NCBI RefSeq assembly: GCF_021155765.1
Contig: NC_060116.1
Location: 7,068,001 to 7,132,000 of the forward strand
Reading direction: 5' to 3'
Length of the DNA stretch: 64,000 nucleotides
From: Diprion similis
Taxonomy: Eukaryota > Arthropoda > Insecta > Hymenoptera > Diprionidae
The translations under genes and the position numbers were made by a program. A model generated the notes under the pieces. It was not told where the DNA came from and did not search any database. It worked only from the letters and a program-made list of their open reading frames with translations. Every line of letters begins with the position of its first letter. Position 1 is the first letter of the stretch. Of this stretch, positions 63,677-64,000 are shown piece by piece.

Positions 63677-64000
63677 CTGTTCAAACAAAATAAAAACCAA
63701 ATGAGTTTTTTCATCTTTTCGAGTCACTCTTCGTAAAACCCAAAAATGAAGATTTGTAAACGTAACTTGAGAATTGAGAGACATACGTTTCTATCTAAGA
63801 AAATTCATCGAGAAGAATGTTTAAAAATTACCAAGCATTGAGCTTTTTTGTAACGATCAACATTATCTGTTTAACTTTGTTTGTCAATATCAAGAATCAA
63901 GTTTCAAATTTGATTTTATGAAATTTCAACCATCGTTAACTTCTCTACACATTTGAATTGACGTATCCTTGTATTAATTATACAATCGCTGAAGCAACAG
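63677..64000 (-). other. ELL intron (partial)
   Basis: Lies upstream of the acceptor (TTGTTTGAACAG) that opens the large ELL exon. AT-rich, nothing else seen. Confidence 0.7.

Overview
Eukaryotic, almost certainly insect, nuclear DNA. The genes are split by short GT-AG introns, the intergenic DNA is AT-rich, and the set includes a dpr-type immunoglobulin gene, a family typical of arthropods. A hymenopteran (sawfly- or wasp-like) source is my guess from style only; I cannot prove it. No prokaryotic, viral, CRISPR, rRNA or tRNA feature is visible.

Layout. (1) 1538-4197 (+): last four coding exons of a two-Ig-domain dpr-family cell-surface receptor, 5' end outside the window. (2) 4198-11832: mostly non-coding, with an unassigned exon-like segment at 11349-11473 whose splice phase fits the dpr gene. 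(3) 11833-13248 (-): complete 3-ketodihydrosphingosine reductase (KDSR), 4 coding exons, 342 aa, ending in a KKxx ER-retrieval signal. (4) about 15020-36808: a 21.8-kb satellite-like array of about 70 tandem copies of a 312-bp monomer. It holds copied multi-monomer blocks (a 10-monomer block repeated exactly 23 monomers away and a 3-monomer block repeated in tandem) and decayed monomers at both edges. (5) 38401-44434 (-): complete Integrator subunit 3 (INTS3), 11 coding exons, 1082 aa, with a 263-bp palindromic MITE-like element in one intron. (6) 48269-52002 (-): complete 246-aa TPR protein with two C-terminal-half membrane segments, 5 exons, one apparently a GC-AG intron. (7) 52003-61778: about 9.8 kb of very AT-rich DNA without a recognisable gene. 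(8) 61779-63676 (-): last three coding exons of the Pol II elongation factor ELL, including its occludin-homology domain and a perfect 41-residue Arg/Glu alternation; the 5' part lies beyond 64000.

The four genes right of 11.8 kb share the minus strand; the dpr gene runs toward them and converges on KDSR. The genes do not form a pathway: cell recognition, sphingolipid synthesis, transcription (INTS3 and ELL both act on Pol II) and a TPR membrane protein simply neighbour each other. The most unusual object is the 312-bp array lodged between two housekeeping genes. Its period is a multiple of three, so one frame stays open through monomers except at one codon that toggles between stop and sense. 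I read it as satellite DNA, not a gene, but the frame and the block duplications deserve a look.
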